NCBI RefSeq assembly: GCF_030409305.1
Contig: NZ_JAUFPQ010000023.1
Span: 248,001 to 312,000 of the forward strand
Origin: Halomonas maura
GTDB lineage: Bacteria; Pseudomonadota; Gammaproteobacteria; Pseudomonadales; Halomonadaceae
Direction: 5' to 3'
DNA length: 64,000 nt
The notes beneath the pieces are model-generated. The model had not been told where the DNA came from. It worked only from the letters and a program-made list of their open reading frames with translations, and did no database searches. This document shows, piece by piece, positions 63,411 through 64,000 of the stretch. Both the position numbers and the translations under genes were made by a program. How positions within the stretch are numbered: position 1 is the stretch's first letter; each line of letters opens with the position of its first letter.

Positions 63411-64000
63411 GCTCCATCCTCACCTACGAGCAGGCTATCCAACTGCTCACGAGTGTAGCGCTCGGGCAGATAGGCATCAATCGAGTCGATATCCGTCTCC
63501 CAGAGCTGGCTCGTACCATCGTTGTTCTTGACAATCATGTCCAGTATCACACGATCACCGTATTCCTGCTTGATTCGTCGCACAACGTCCTGAACGTCCA
63601 GAAACTGGCGGATGAAGGTATCGAGGGGAATATTCCTGCCCTCGACCTCTTCACGGCCGCGGACAAACTGCCACGCGAGGCTAGGATGCTGATAGACAAA
63701 GAATATCTGCACATCCCTGTCTTTATTCAGCGAACGTTCGATGTTCTTTCGAGCCACGTCGAGGCTGGCCAGCGTCCCATCGAGAATGAACGACTGACGC
63801 TGCTTCAGCATCAGGTCATGGATTCTCTCCACCAGGATCGACACGGCCCGCTGGAACAGCCAGGAGTTGTCGCCGGTGTACCCCGGCAGCTCCTCCCGCA
63901 GGTCGTCGGGATCGATGCGCAGTATGTTGCCCAGGCCATCCACGCCTTCTTCCCTAAGCTCATCGAGGGCGGCAACATACTCCTTGGATATCTCTGTCTT
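63407..64000 (-). CDS. zeta-toxin-family kinase (5' part outside the window)
   Basis: At least 197 codons are open to the window end. Visible are 'ILRIDPDDLREELPGY', 'QRAVSILVERIHDLMLKQRQ', 'SFILDGTLASLDVARKNIER' and 'DVQIFFVYQHPSLAWQFVRG', typical of zeta-type P-loop kinases, some of which phosphorylate UDP-N-acetylglucosamine. The Walker A loop lies outside the window. The stop overlaps the start of a 49-residue gene. Confidence 0.8.
   Translation of the reverse strand, partial: KTEISKEYVAALDELREEGVDGLGNILRIDPDDLREELPGYTGDNSWLFQRAVSILVERIHDLMLKQRQSFILDGTLASLDVARKNIERSLNKDRDVQIFFVYQHPSLAWQFVRGREEVEGRNIPLDTFIRQFLDVQDVVRRIKQEYGDRVILDMIVKNNDGTSQLWETDIDSIDAYLPERYTREQLDSLLVGEDGA

Noticed and set aside
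1..64000. tRNA, rRNA or CRISPR features
   Set aside because: No cloverleaf with a CCA-type end, no rRNA sequence and no regularly spaced repeats were seen; a tRNA scan was not possible here.

Overview
The window looks like a chromosomal segment of a halophilic gammaproteobacterium, probably Halomonadaceae. The grounds are a GC-rich backbone, gammaproteobacterial housekeeping and transport genes, a Gram-negative ABC-type capsule exporter, and an RfaH-type ops element. The genus is inferred; there is no rRNA here to prove it.

About 1-36.4 kb, all on the minus strand, is one very large capsule locus read from right to left. It starts with an ops element (36493-36504) and then encodes a lipoprotein, a KpsD-like outer-membrane exporter, KpsM, KpsT, a KpsE-like protein, and the four dTDP-L-rhamnose enzymes RfbB, RfbD, RfbA and RfbC. 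Next come three sugar-transfer-associated ATP-grasp proteins, an enolase-superfamily protein with eroded catalytic residues, and seven more ATP-grasp-type proteins, several with C-terminal acylphosphatase-like domains. One of these is an ATP-grasp/CapA/MurF-like triple fusion, one is TupA-like, and a 45-residue membrane peptide lies among them. Five glycosyltransferases close the run, one of them fused to an AlgX/AlgJ-like SGNH domain. In all there are eleven ATP-grasp modules in ten proteins, next to CapA and Mur-ligase domains. This suggests that the exported polymer is a rhamnose-containing polysaccharide carrying amide- or isopeptide-linked amino acids or a poly-amino-acid chain, comparable in idea to Bacillus teichuronopeptide but exported through a Kps-type machine. 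The part at about 11.3-19.8 kb is more AT-rich than its surroundings and contains an IS30-family transposase remnant, so the cluster looks assembled from modules. Two terminator-like hairpins inside the operon fit a need for RfaH antitermination.

About 36.5-59.2 kb is ordinary mixed-strand chromosome. It holds a YpsA-like protein, a YghU-type glutathione transferase, a YcaQ-type DNA glycosylase, a GlxA/AraC regulator with a divergent methyltransferase, a VOC protein, a carbohydrate-type ABC transporter, a cold-shock protein, a LysE exporter, RlmA, an MscS-type channel, and a TetR regulator with two tandem perfect operators beside its divergent target. A flavin-barrel/reductase fusion and a glutathione transferase lie divergent from a LysR gene, followed by a small methyltransferase. 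Several gene fragments (DASS symporter, VOC, CPBP protease) are scattered through it.

About 59.3-62.4 kb is an AT-rich pair encoding a T5orf172/GIY-YIG-like protein and an AAA_13 (RloC/PrrC-like) ATPase, a candidate defence module. Beyond it lies an orphan 3' end of guaA, a known target site for integrative elements, and then a zeta-toxin gene (cut by the window end) overlapping a 49-residue companion. No tRNA, rRNA or CRISPR array was seen.
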